Positions 19,313-28,159 of a stretch of 64,000 nucleotides of DNA are shown in pieces. How positions within the stretch are numbered: the first letter of the stretch is position 1; every line of letters begins with the position of its first letter. The DNA comes from Acinetobacter nosocomialis NIPH 2119 (GTDB lineage: Bacteria; Pseudomonadota; Gammaproteobacteria; Pseudomonadales; Moraxellaceae): the NCBI RefSeq assembly GCF_000368085.1, contig NZ_KB849239.1:2060389-2124388 (forward strand). Direction: 5' to 3'. A program made the position numbers and the translations under genes. The notes under the pieces were generated by a model that did no database searches, was not told the origin of the DNA, and worked only from the letters and a program-made list of their open reading frames with translations.

Positions 19313-19759
19313 TTAAATGATCTGAATTTCCTCAACTCTTAAGTGATGCATCATCTCTCGAACAAATACAAAGTAGGTAAAAACATAAAGCTGATCTGGA
19401 GACACTTGGTTTATGTAATAGCTCAAACGCTCAATAAAATCATTGAATCCATGCTCAAGCTCAATACGGCTGATTTGCTTTTTAGCACTAAAAAATAACT
19501 GACTGAGGTGTGTCATAGCAGCATCAGACGTAACAGCTACCCCACTTATATTCAGATTTCTGAGGGGCTGAGACTCTATTATTTCTTCAATAAAATAAAT
19601 CATCTTTTCGATAGCAAGCTCATCAATAATACCATGACGAATACTGTTCGACTCAACAAAACCCAAACCCTGTTCAAGTTGAATGTGCTGGTTGTCTAAA
19701 TCAAATGACAAGCCATTAAGAGCAAGTGAAAATTTTAAAACTGAGACAGAATGAGTCAT
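19313..19759 (-). CDS. Unknown protein, 148 aa
   Basis: I do not recognise this protein. It is acidic and amphipathic with no signal peptide, and its C-terminal half (Y-Y-I-N-Q-V-S-P-D-Q-L-Y and H-H-L-R-V-E-E) is probably helical. It ends 13 bp from the stop of the convergent LysR remnant and starts about 170 bp from the divergent mutarotase gene. A good ribosome-binding site is not evident. Codon use is closer to the neighbouring core genes than to the AT-rich lipoprotein. It may be native or part of the same small accessory patch. Confidence 0.5.
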   Translation of the reverse strand: MTHSVSVLKFSLALNGLSFDLDNQHIQLEQGLGFVESNSIRHGIIDELAIEKMIYFIEEIIESQPLRNLNISGVAVTSDAAMTHLSQLFFSAKKQISRIELEHGFNDFIERLSYYINQVSPDQLYVFTYFVFVREMMHHLRVEEIQII

Positions 19760-19923
19760 AAAAATAGCTTACCGCTGAGTTTTATTAATAGGACTAGGGC
19801 CAGTTTGTTCAATAGTTAGAGTTAACAGCGCTAATCATCATTAACACTATATATAATAAAAAACTCTTTAAAAAGATGAAAAATCAATCTTATATTCATC
19901 CAGTCCAACTATTTACAAAATAG

Positions 19924-21078
<1,155 letters not shown>

Positions 21079-21106
21079 TCTTTTAATTAGAGATATGTTT
21101 GGCTAA

Positions 21107-21142
21107 AAAAGACTCTCAGCTGAATATGACTGAGAGTCTTTT
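21107..21142. terminator. Bidirectional terminator between mro and the Fsr-type gene
   Basis: 13-bp stem AAAAGACTCTCAG/CTGAGAGTCTTTT (21107-21119 with 21130-21142), between convergent stops. Confidence 0.9.
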
Positions 21143-21145
21143 CAT

Positions 21146-22366
21146 TTATTTAACCTTTGTGTTTGGTAAAAGTGCTGTTGCAAAACCAAGTAATGGCAAC
21201 AATGAACATAAACTAAATACCCATTCAATGCCATTAATATCCGCTAAATGCCCTAGCCCAGCTGCGGCAATACCACTTACCCCAAACATAAGGCCAAACA
21301 TTAAACCCGCAATCATACCCACACGGCCCGGAACAGCTTCTTGCGCATACACCACCATCGCTGCAAAAGCCGATGACAACACCAAACCAGCAATAATTGA
21401 AAAAACTGTTGTCCAAAATAAGTTTGCATACGGCATCATTAATGCAAATGGCGCCATACCAACAAATGAAACCCAAATCACAGCTTTACGGCCAATCTTA
21501 TCGCCAATTGGACCACCAGCAAATGTACCTACAGCCACAGCCGCCAAAAAAGCAAATAGGTGTAATTGAGCTGTTTGAATACTGATATGGAACTTTTGAA
21601 TTAAGTAAAAGGTAAAGTAGTTACTAATGCTCGCAATGTAGGTAAATTTGGCAAACATCAACACACTAATTGTGCCCAAGGCGATAATGAGCTTACGGCC
21701 ATGCAATTTAGTATGTGCTTGGGTAGCACGCGCAACTACCTGACTTTTAGCATGACTCACGGTCCAACGGCTTACGCCAAATAAAACCCAAATTGCTAAA
21801 AGTGCAAATATCACCAAACCCGCAACTGCATGCTGCCCAAATGGAACAATTAATAACGCTGCTAATAATGGGCCAATCGCAGTACCTGTGTTTCCGCCCA
21901 CTTGGAAAGTCGACTGAGCTGTACCGAAGCGCCCGCCTGATGCCATTCGTGCTACCCGTGAAGCTTCTGGATGAAAGGTTGCGGACCCGACTCCAATCAG
22001 TGCAGATGCACATAACAACACGGCAAAACTTGGCGAAAAAGCTAACAAGATAATGCCGCAGAATGTGACGACCATTCCGAGTGGGAGAAGATACGGTTTT
22101 GGATGTTTATCGGTATAAAGTCCAATCCAAGGCTGTAGTAGCGAACCTGTAATTTGATATACAAACGAGATCAGGCCAACCTCCGCAAAACTCAGCGAAA
22201 AGTTTGCTTTTAACATTGGATAGATGGCTGGTAACACCGCCTGAATTAAATCATTTAGTAAATGTGCAACCGCCACGGCGCCTACAATTTTAATAATCAT
22301 TCCTTGAGGCTGATCATTTGCAACGGTATTGGCAATACCATCTTTCAATTGTATTGAAGACGTCAT
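21146..22366 (-). CDS. fsr: MFS efflux transporter, fosmidomycin-resistance (Fsr) family
   Basis: A twelve-helix inner-membrane antiporter that closely resembles E. coli Fsr over its whole 406 aa, including the phrases F-H-P-E-A-S-R-V-A-R-M-A-S-G-G-R, F-Q-V-G-G-N, Q-L-H-L-F-A-F and G-G-P-I-G-D-K-I-G-R-K. Fsr exports fosmidomycin in E. coli; the physiological substrate is unknown. It is divergent from an AraC-type regulator, and the 106-bp spacer carries a 13-bp inverted repeat, so that regulator probably controls it. The convergent mutarotase shares its terminator. Family assignment is strong; drug export in this organism is not shown by sequence. Confidence 0.88.
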   Translation of the reverse strand: MTSSIQLKDGIANTVANDQPQGMIIKIVGAVAVAHLLNDLIQAVLPAIYPMLKANFSLSFAEVGLISFVYQITGSLLQPWIGLYTDKHPKPYLLPLGMVVTFCGIILLAFSPSFAVLLCASALIGVGSATFHPEASRVARMASGGRFGTAQSTFQVGGNTGTAIGPLLAALLIVPFGQHAVAGLVIFALLAIWVLFGVSRWTVSHAKSQVVARATQAHTKLHGRKLIIALGTISVLMFAKFTYIASISNYFTFYLIQKFHISIQTAQLHLFAFLAAVAVGTFAGGPIGDKIGRKAVIWVSFVGMAPFALMMPYANLFWTTVFSIIAGLVLSSAFAAMVVYAQEAVPGRVGMIAGLMFGLMFGVSGIAAAGLGHLADINGIEWVFSLCSLLPLLGFATALLPNTKVK

Positions 22367-22409
22367 ACCTGAAAAACTCCAATATTTTTAAATGAGATGC
22401 TTATTGTAA

Positions 22410-22458
22410 ATTGTCGCTTATAAAGTTATCTTCCAATAATCATCGTATAAGTGACAAT
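22410..22458. promoter_or_regulatory. Inverted repeat in the fsr/araC-type divergent promoter
   Basis: Half-sites ATTGTCGCTTATA (22410-22422) and TATAAGTGACAAT (22446-22458) match in 12 of 13 positions when inverted. They lie 43 bp from the fsr-type ATG and 14 bp from the regulator ATG. This is a likely operator of the AraC-type protein. Confidence 0.55.
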
Positions 22459-22472
22459 TCCTAGGATAATTT

Positions 22473-23261
22473 ATGTCCGATTCTCTTATTCAGTCCGATT
22501 TGTCTGAACTGGTGATTGGGCTATCTTCCGAGCATTCTTACCGAGAAATCACCCCAACCCATACGCATACACGTGCGCAGTTTTTATATGCATCTACTGG
22601 AACTATTCAGGTTTTCACACCGAATAATGTGTGGATTGTGCCACCCATGTGTGCGTTATGGATTCCAGCACATGTAGAGCACAGTGTGATTTCACTGAGT
22701 CACGTGAAGTTAAATACGGCATTGGTTGAAGTAAATGCAGCCGCTCTAATGGGACAACATTGCTTTATTATTCGGGTGAGTAACCTGTTGCATGAACTTT
22801 TAATACGTTTAAATGAAATTGAACGAGAGAAAATTCCAAATACAGCGACCTCTCAAGAGCTTTCCCGTTCTTTACAAATTTTGATTTTTGAAGAAATACA
22901 TCGGGCCAATTTGTTGCCTATCCAGATTCCGTGGCCGAAAGACAAAAGACTCTTAAAAATTTGCCAAGAGTTATTACATATACCTGACAGTTCAAAAGAT
23001 TTAACAGATTGGGCTGATGATATTGGCACGAGTTCTAGAACTTTAATGCGTATGTTCCAGAAAGAAACCGGGCTATCTTATCGGGCATGGATACAGCAAA
23101 TGCATATTGCACTTGCCTTGAGTAAAATCGCGAATGGTGAATCTATTTCTCAAATTTCAGAGTCACTGGGGTATACAAACCCCAGCGCGTTCAGTGCGAT
23201 GTTTAAGCGACATCTAGGAAAAACACCTCAGCAATTTAGAAGTGCCGCGATGTCGCTATAA
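22473..23261 (+). CDS. AraC-family transcriptional regulator
   Basis: The N-terminal half (about residues 1-140) is a cupin-like sensing domain with H-T-H-T-R-A-Q and W-I-P-A-H-V-E-H segments. The C-terminal 100 residues hold the two AraC helix-turn-helix units: D-W-A-D-D-I-G-T-S-S-R-T-L and S-Q-I-S-E-S-L-G-Y, ending in the usual F-K-R-H-L-G-K-T-P-Q-Q-F-R. At 262 aa it is full length. It is divergent from the Fsr-type pump and shares an inverted repeat with it, so it is probably its regulator; the inducer is unknown. Its 3' end overlaps the glutaminase gene by 34 bp tail to tail. Confidence 0.9.
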   Translation: MSDSLIQSDLSELVIGLSSEHSYREITPTHTHTRAQFLYASTGTIQVFTPNNVWIVPPMCALWIPAHVEHSVISLSHVKLNTALVEVNAAALMGQHCFIIRVSNLLHELLIRLNEIEREKIPNTATSQELSRSLQILIFEEIHRANLLPIQIPWPKDKRLLKICQELLHIPDSSKDLTDWADDIGTSSRTLMRMFQKETGLSYRAWIQQMHIALALSKIANGESISQISESLGYTNPSAFSAMFKRHLGKTPQQFRSAAMSL

Positions 23262-24550
23262 GTCTTTTTTTTTGCAGGGAGGTCATGCTTTTCGAGCAAA
23301 TCATCGAAATCGTGATAAACATGAAGTTCTCTGTCTTTACCAGTTCTCGCATGATCTAGGCGCTGTTCTGGATCGACTAGAACAAGTGTATGTCCATCAT
23401 CAATTAAACGATCTAAGCCTTCTAAAAACATACGTTTACCCACATCGTGGATAAGTGAAATCTGGGTTAAATCAATGACGATTGTGCTTTGATCAATTGT
23501 CTCGTCTTGTAAAATACGCAATAACATTTCAGCTTCAGTAAACTTCAACACACCACGCAGCACATACACACTCAATGATGCATCTTTTCCAGTGCGATAA
23601 TGGCTTTGTACAATGGTTTGTGCAGAAGGTGTTCCTTCCATGAGGTGTAACCCCATGTCACGAGATAATCGTTCTAAAATATCGATACCTCGAACACTAT
23701 GACCATGCTCATCTAGTCGAGGTGAAAAAGCAGCCATACTGACCTGACCAGGTAGCACGCCCAAGATACCACCTGCTACACCACTTTTAGCAGGAATACC
23801 TACAGTTGAAAGCCAGTCACCCGCAGCATCATACATACCGCAGCTCATCATGACACTAAGTACTTGTCTAACCACAGAGCGGTTTAATAAGCGCTTTCCA
23901 GTTTTAGGATCGACCCCACCATTGGCAAGCACACTGCCCATGCGTACCAAGTCTTTCACTGTAACCATAATTGCACATTGGCGAATGTACCCATTCACAA
24001 TATCGACTGGGTCAGTTTCTAAAATCCCCACCGTTCGCAACATATAACCGATCGAAAGATTACGGTAGGCTGTTTTGACTTCTGAATCATAAACAGACTC
24101 ATCAAAACTTAATTCGCGGCCTGCAAGCTCGCTCATAAAACGGCGTAGAATTTCTGCGCTATGCAAACCATGTTTGACCTGAATCAAGGAATGTACAGTA
24201 ATTGCGCCAGAGTTAATCATTGGATTTTTTGGTCGGCCGTCTTTACCCAATGAAATTTCATTAAAGGCTTCCCCTGAAGGCTCCACCCCTACTTTCGCGA
24301 GTACTGCATCAATGCCAAGTTGTTGCAAAACGTAGGCATATACAAAAGGTTTAGAAATCGATTGTATGGTGAACTCAACATCATCATCGCCGACCGAATA
24401 AATTTCCCCATCTACCGTAGACATTGCTAAAGCTAATCGATTTGGGTTTGCATTTGCCAACTCAGGAATATAATCGGCGAGATGACCACTGTTATCGACG
24501 TCACAGGCTTCTATAACATTTGCCAAATAATCTGGGAGAGGGGTTTTCAT
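23228..24550 (-). CDS. glsA: Glutaminase A fused to a STAS domain
   Basis: The enzyme hydrolyses L-glutamine to glutamate and ammonia. The serine-dependent glutaminase domain covers about residues 1-310, with the S64-I-S-K67 catalytic motif and the family phrase P-M-I-N-S-G-A-I. Residues about 330-430 form a STAS-like fold (V-I-D-L-T-Q-I-S-L-I-H-D-V-G), a regulatory domain found in some longer bacterial and eukaryotic-like glutaminases; typical stand-alone GlsA proteins are about 300-310 aa. The ATG at 24550 has AAGG about 9 nt upstream. The last 34 bp overlap the convergent AraC-type gene, so transcripts of the two could be antisense to each other. Confidence 0.9.
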   Translation of the reverse strand: MKTPLPDYLANVIEACDVDNSGHLADYIPELANANPNRLALAMSTVDGEIYSVGDDDVEFTIQSISKPFVYAYVLQQLGIDAVLAKVGVEPSGEAFNEISLGKDGRPKNPMINSGAITVHSLIQVKHGLHSAEILRRFMSELAGRELSFDESVYDSEVKTAYRNLSIGYMLRTVGILETDPVDIVNGYIRQCAIMVTVKDLVRMGSVLANGGVDPKTGKRLLNRSVVRQVLSVMMSCGMYDAAGDWLSTVGIPAKSGVAGGILGVLPGQVSMAAFSPRLDEHGHSVRGIDILERLSRDMGLHLMEGTPSAQTIVQSHYRTGKDASLSVYVLRGVLKFTEAEMLLRILQDETIDQSTIVIDLTQISLIHDVGKRMFLEGLDRLIDDGHTLVLVDPEQRLDHARTGKDRELHVYHDFDDLLEKHDLPAKKKTYSDIAALLNC

Positions 24551-24728
24551 GGTCAGTAACCTTAAATGAGGAGATTTACAACATCGCGCAAAATTTCAGC
24601 ACAGCCTGCTGATAATATTAAAATTATATCTTTTGTAATGATTTAAATATCACGCTATAAGTATTGTAATTCCTATAACTTCCCCATTTCAAGCTCATTA
24701 TAGGTTTTTCAAAACTTTAAAGAGATGG

Positions 24729-25211
24729 TTAGCTTATTCTTTCTACAAACAAGATCCCATTTAAATGATCAATTTCATGTTGAACAATACGAGCAGGAAA
24801 ACCATGAAAAACGCTTTCAATCGTCTCACCCTGAAGTGTTAAGTATTTCACCTTAACCATTTCTGCGCGTTCAACTTGTCCACGTTCGTCTGGCACACTT
24901 AAGCAGCCTTCTTCACCTAAACAAACTTCGTTTGAGAACTCTAAAATTTCAGGATTTACCATAACCACAGCATCCATTTCAGGTGCATCCGGATAGCGTG
25001 GATTTGGTCGAGATGCCACAATAATGACGCGTTTAGAGATATAAACTTGCGGTGCTGCAATCCCAACCCCATTACGCTCAAGCATTGTTGCATGCATAGC
25101 GTCAGCAAGCTGATAAAGCCAATTACTGTTTAGCTCATTTGCCGAAACAGGAGCCGCGATTAATTTCAAAATATCTTCACCGCGCTTCGCGACAGGTAAA
25201 ACTACGCTCAT
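24729..25211 (-). CDS. def: Peptide deformylase
   Basis: Removes the formyl group from the N-terminal methionine of new proteins. All three deformylase motifs are present: G-V-G-I-A-A-P-Q (Gln55), E-G-C-L-S (metal ligand Cys103) and H-E-I-D-H (His145, Glu146, His149). Motif 1 departs slightly from G-x-G-L-A-A-P-Q, and the following residue is Tyr rather than Gly. The gene is not next to fmt or dprA, where the housekeeping def usually lies, so this is probably an accessory paralogue. At 160 aa it is normal length. It lies 178 bp upstream of glsA on the same strand. Confidence 0.88.
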   Translation of the reverse strand: MSVVLPVAKRGEDILKLIAAPVSANELNSNWLYQLADAMHATMLERNGVGIAAPQVYISKRVIIVASRPNPRYPDAPEMDAVVMVNPEILEFSNEVCLGEEGCLSVPDERGQVERAEMVKVKYLTLQGETIESVFHGFPARIVQHEIDHLNGILFVERIS

Positions 25212-25445
25212 CCTTTGAATCTCTCATTAAACTGGCTATGACAAGTTTTATTGTGTCGCTGAATAGCTCAAAAGAAAAGCCATTCCTACATCTGTTTTTG
25301 TTTTATCTAAAGCGTTTTTTGTTTTAAAGCTTTTTTAGCTTACTAAGTAAAATCCACATATCCCTATAGAACAAATTTCCTCCATTTACTTTTATTTCAC
25401 TTTTCCATTAATATCCTAACTTCAATTACAACAATTAAGTAAAAA

Positions 25446-26744
25446 ATGGATCAGGAATTAACTTTGCAGGACGCGAACTACCTCACTAAAGAAGATAAAC
25501 GAACCCTCGCCCTTTCTTCACTAGGTGGCGCTTTAGAGTTTTACGATTTTGTGATTTATGTATTTTACGCAAAAATCATTTCCGACCTCTTTTTTCCAAG
25601 TACGCTTAGTCCGTTTTGGGCCATGCTCAACACTTACGGCATTTTTGCAGCAGGTTACTTTTTCCGCCCTTTAGGTGGAGTTGTCATGGCCCATTTTGGT
25701 GACTTGGTTGGGCGTAAGAAGCTCTTTTCGCTTTCAATTTTGCTGATGGCACTGCCTACCCTGTTTATCGGGATTTTGCCCACCTTTGAAAATATCGGAT
25801 ATTTGGCACCGCTACTTTTATTGCTTATGCGTGTGGTGCAAGGGATTGCGATTGGGGGGGAAATTCCAGCTGCATGGACCTTTGTATCGGAACACGTCCC
25901 TGAGAGAAAAATCGGACTGGCAAATGGGTTACTCACCGCTGGGCTTTCTCTAGGAATTTTACTGGGTGCACTGATGTCTTTATGGATTTCACTGAATTTT
26001 AGTGAAGCACAAATCCATGACTGGGCTTGGCGTATACCTTTTATTGCAGGTGGTATTTTTGGTCTAGTTGCACTTTATTTAAGAACGTATTTAAAAGAAA
26101 CACCTGTATTTAAAGCCATGCAGGCACGTAAAGAAATTTCAAAAGAAATGCCTGTAAAACAAGTCTTAAAAACGCATAAAACAGCCGTTGCGATTGGCAT
26201 GTTATTTACATGGTTTTTAACGGGCTGTGTGGTGGTAGTGATTTTAGCCATGCCAAATTTGTTGATTGGTTCATTTGGTTTTGATCGTGCACAGACGTTT
26301 GAAATGCAAAGTGCAGCCATTATCATGCAAATGGTCGGCTGTATTTTGGCAGGTTATTTTGCTGACCGTTTTGGTTGTGGCAAAGTCATGATGATCGGTG
26401 CGCTTGCTGTGGCACTTACAGCGGCAGTTTTTTATAACAGTTTAGGCCATGCCGCACATTCAACCATTTTTGGTTTATATATGTTGCTGGGTCTATGCTC
26501 AGGTACTGTCGGCATGGTGTCGAGCAGTATGGTTAAAATGTTCCCCGCGCCTGTTCGCTTCTCTGGCATTTCGTTTTCTTATAATTTGTCTTATGCAATT
26601 GTTGGTGGTATGACCCTGCCTTTAGTTCATTGGCTCAGCCAATATAGTGATATTGGTGCGATGTATTATATTTTCGCGCTAACTATTTTGGCCTTTGTAA
26701 CTGCCTTTGTGTTTTGGAATAAGTTTGAAAAAAACAGGTATTAA
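25446..26744 (+). CDS. MFS transporter, metabolite:proton symporter (MHS) family
   Basis: A twelve-helix inner-membrane symporter of 432 aa. The MHS type shows in the N-terminal G-G-A-L-E-F-Y-D-F-V-I-Y, the loop 2-3 motif F-G-D-L-V-G-R-K and the helix 4-5 phrase R-V-V-Q-G-I-A-I-G-G-E. Members move small carboxylates, proline/betaine or aromatic acids with protons; the substrate here cannot be told. It is convergent with the porin gene of the catabolic cluster, with a strong terminator between them, so it is not part of that operon, though it could still serve the same substrate. A ribosome-binding site is hard to see (A-rich leader). Confidence 0.85.
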   Translation: MDQELTLQDANYLTKEDKRTLALSSLGGALEFYDFVIYVFYAKIISDLFFPSTLSPFWAMLNTYGIFAAGYFFRPLGGVVMAHFGDLVGRKKLFSLSILLMALPTLFIGILPTFENIGYLAPLLLLLMRVVQGIAIGGEIPAAWTFVSEHVPERKIGLANGLLTAGLSLGILLGALMSLWISLNFSEAQIHDWAWRIPFIAGGIFGLVALYLRTYLKETPVFKAMQARKEISKEMPVKQVLKTHKTAVAIGMLFTWFLTGCVVVVILAMPNLLIGSFGFDRAQTFEMQSAAIIMQMVGCILAGYFADRFGCGKVMMIGALAVALTAAVFYNSLGHAAHSTIFGLYMLLGLCSGTVGMVSSSMVKMFPAPVRFSGISFSYNLSYAIVGGMTLPLVHWLSQYSDIGAMYYIFALTILAFVTAFVFWNKFEKNRY

Positions 26745-26763
26745 AAATTTTCACTTATTAAAT

Positions 26764-26793
26764 AAAAAAACCACGCCGATTGCGTGGTTTTTT
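26764..26793. terminator. Bidirectional terminator between the MHS transporter and porin genes
   Basis: Stem AAAAAAACCACGC/GCGTGGTTTTTT with CGATT loop, T-runs on both strands. Confidence 0.9.
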
Positions 26794-26806
26794 AATACTG
26801 CTTACT

Positions 26807-28003
26807 TTAGAAAGTAAACCCGATATTAAAGTTAATACGGTATAGCCATTTATCACTGTTGGGTGAAGTGGCAGAGGTATACCCTGTTGAGTTGGTCGAG
26901 CCACCAATAATGTTAGAGTTTTTACCCCACGTATAGTCTGCCCAAACCATAAATGGCGAAGCAATAAACATCATGCCTGTAGTGTTCATTTGCGAGTCTG
27001 ACCAATCATCACGTTTTTTATCGAGATAACTATAGTCATTATAAAACTTAATGGCTTTTAGCTTGCCCATATTGGTCACAGGTAACGTATAAGCAAGGTT
27101 TAAACTGGCAATCGTACCTTCTGAAGCAATGAAATAAGCAGGTGTAAAGCCATTATTGCCCATTAAAGTCATGTCATTATTTACACCATCTGGGTTTTTA
27201 GCATCATATTGATAGTGAATGACAGAACTTTGTAAATTAAAGCGATTGTAGTTGTTTTCGGTATGCAAACCGACTGCATAATATTTGCCGTCTTTATCGG
27301 TCACTTTGTTATGTAACTGTGCAATCGCGCCAGAAACACCAAACTCCTGCTTACCAAAATCGGTTTCTAACTTGCGAACAATGCGGGTATTGATTTGATT
27401 GCGCTTTTCATTTTGATAGGCTTTTTGAGATGGAAATGCATTTCCTGCCAAATCATCATAAGTTGCACTCTCAGGTGAATAACGCAAGTTGGTCTCTAAC
27501 ATTTGCGGGTAGTAACCGAGTTTTACATCCCAATCTTTGTCGTGATAATTCCAGTTAAGTCCCGGCGCAATGTTATTTCCATACCCTAAAAAGAATGGAA
27601 TGTGATAGGTCCAGCCATTTTGCGGATAGGGATAAATTGTAAAAGGTTTATAAACCAGACCTGCTTCAATGCTGTTATTGGCATTTAAGTTATAGCCAAC
27701 GTATGCCTTTTCAATAGATGTTTTCTGCTGATCTTGAAATAGATAGCTGGCGTTGATGTAAGCATCATCAAACTTACCTTTTAGATCGACTCTGAAAATA
27801 TCAAAATAGAGCTTACCGAAACCGCGGTTTGGGCCTTCCCAATCTTCATAGCGCTGATTTAACCGAACCACCCCACCTAACTTTAATGAGTCGGTACCGT
27901 CATCACTTTTCCATTCAAGCAATGAGTCTTTTGCAAATGCATTGACGCTTACCCCCAACGTAAGCTGCGCAATGAATGCCATGATCAATGAAGTCTTTTT
28001 CAT
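26807..28003 (-). CDS. Outer-membrane porin-like beta-barrel protein
   Basis: A 398-aa protein with a signal peptide ending V-N-A-F-A, then alternating hydrophobic/polar beta strands rich in Tyr, Trp and Asn, and a terminal Phe (N-I-G-F-T-F) as expected of an outer-membrane barrel. It resembles phosphate-selective-porin-like or channel proteins found with catabolic operons, but no specific family can be named safely. It lies 156 bp after the last catabolic gene, behind a probable terminator, so it may be transcribed by read-through or from its own promoter. I infer that it admits the cluster's substrate across the outer membrane. Confidence 0.75.
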   Translation of the reverse strand: MKKTSLIMAFIAQLTLGVSVNAFAKDSLLEWKSDDGTDSLKLGGVVRLNQRYEDWEGPNRGFGKLYFDIFRVDLKGKFDDAYINASYLFQDQQKTSIEKAYVGYNLNANNSIEAGLVYKPFTIYPYPQNGWTYHIPFFLGYGNNIAPGLNWNYHDKDWDVKLGYYPQMLETNLRYSPESATYDDLAGNAFPSQKAYQNEKRNQINTRIVRKLETDFGKQEFGVSGAIAQLHNKVTDKDGKYYAVGLHTENNYNRFNLQSSVIHYQYDAKNPDGVNNDMTLMGNNGFTPAYFIASEGTIASLNLAYTLPVTNMGKLKAIKFYNDYSYLDKKRDDWSDSQMNTTGMMFIASPFMVWADYTWGKNSNIIGGSTNSTGYTSATSPNSDKWLYRINFNIGFTF

Positions 28004-28103
28004 CTCTACATCCTTGATTGAGTTCCAGCGTCCTGCTGGAACTTTATTTGTTTTACCTGTAAAACTTCGTTTTTATTGTTTTTTAGACAAAAAAATTTAT
28101 CTA

Positions 28104-28152
28104 AAAAAAAGGATGGCTTAGCAGCTCCCATCGCATATGTACTAAACCATCC
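28104..28152 (-). terminator. Terminator after the catabolic operon, before the porin gene
   Basis: On the minus strand the stem GGATGGTTTAG/CTAAGCCATCC (10 of 11 Watson-Crick, one G-T) with a 20-nt loop is followed by a run of seven or more T. It lies 8 bp after the ThDP-enzyme stop and would set porin expression apart. Confidence 0.7.
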
Positions 28153-28159
28153 AAACTGG

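Noticed and set aside
21099-21569. 156-aa ORF antisense to the Fsr-type gene
   Set aside because: It starts within the terminator and mirrors transmembrane codons; no ribosome-binding site.
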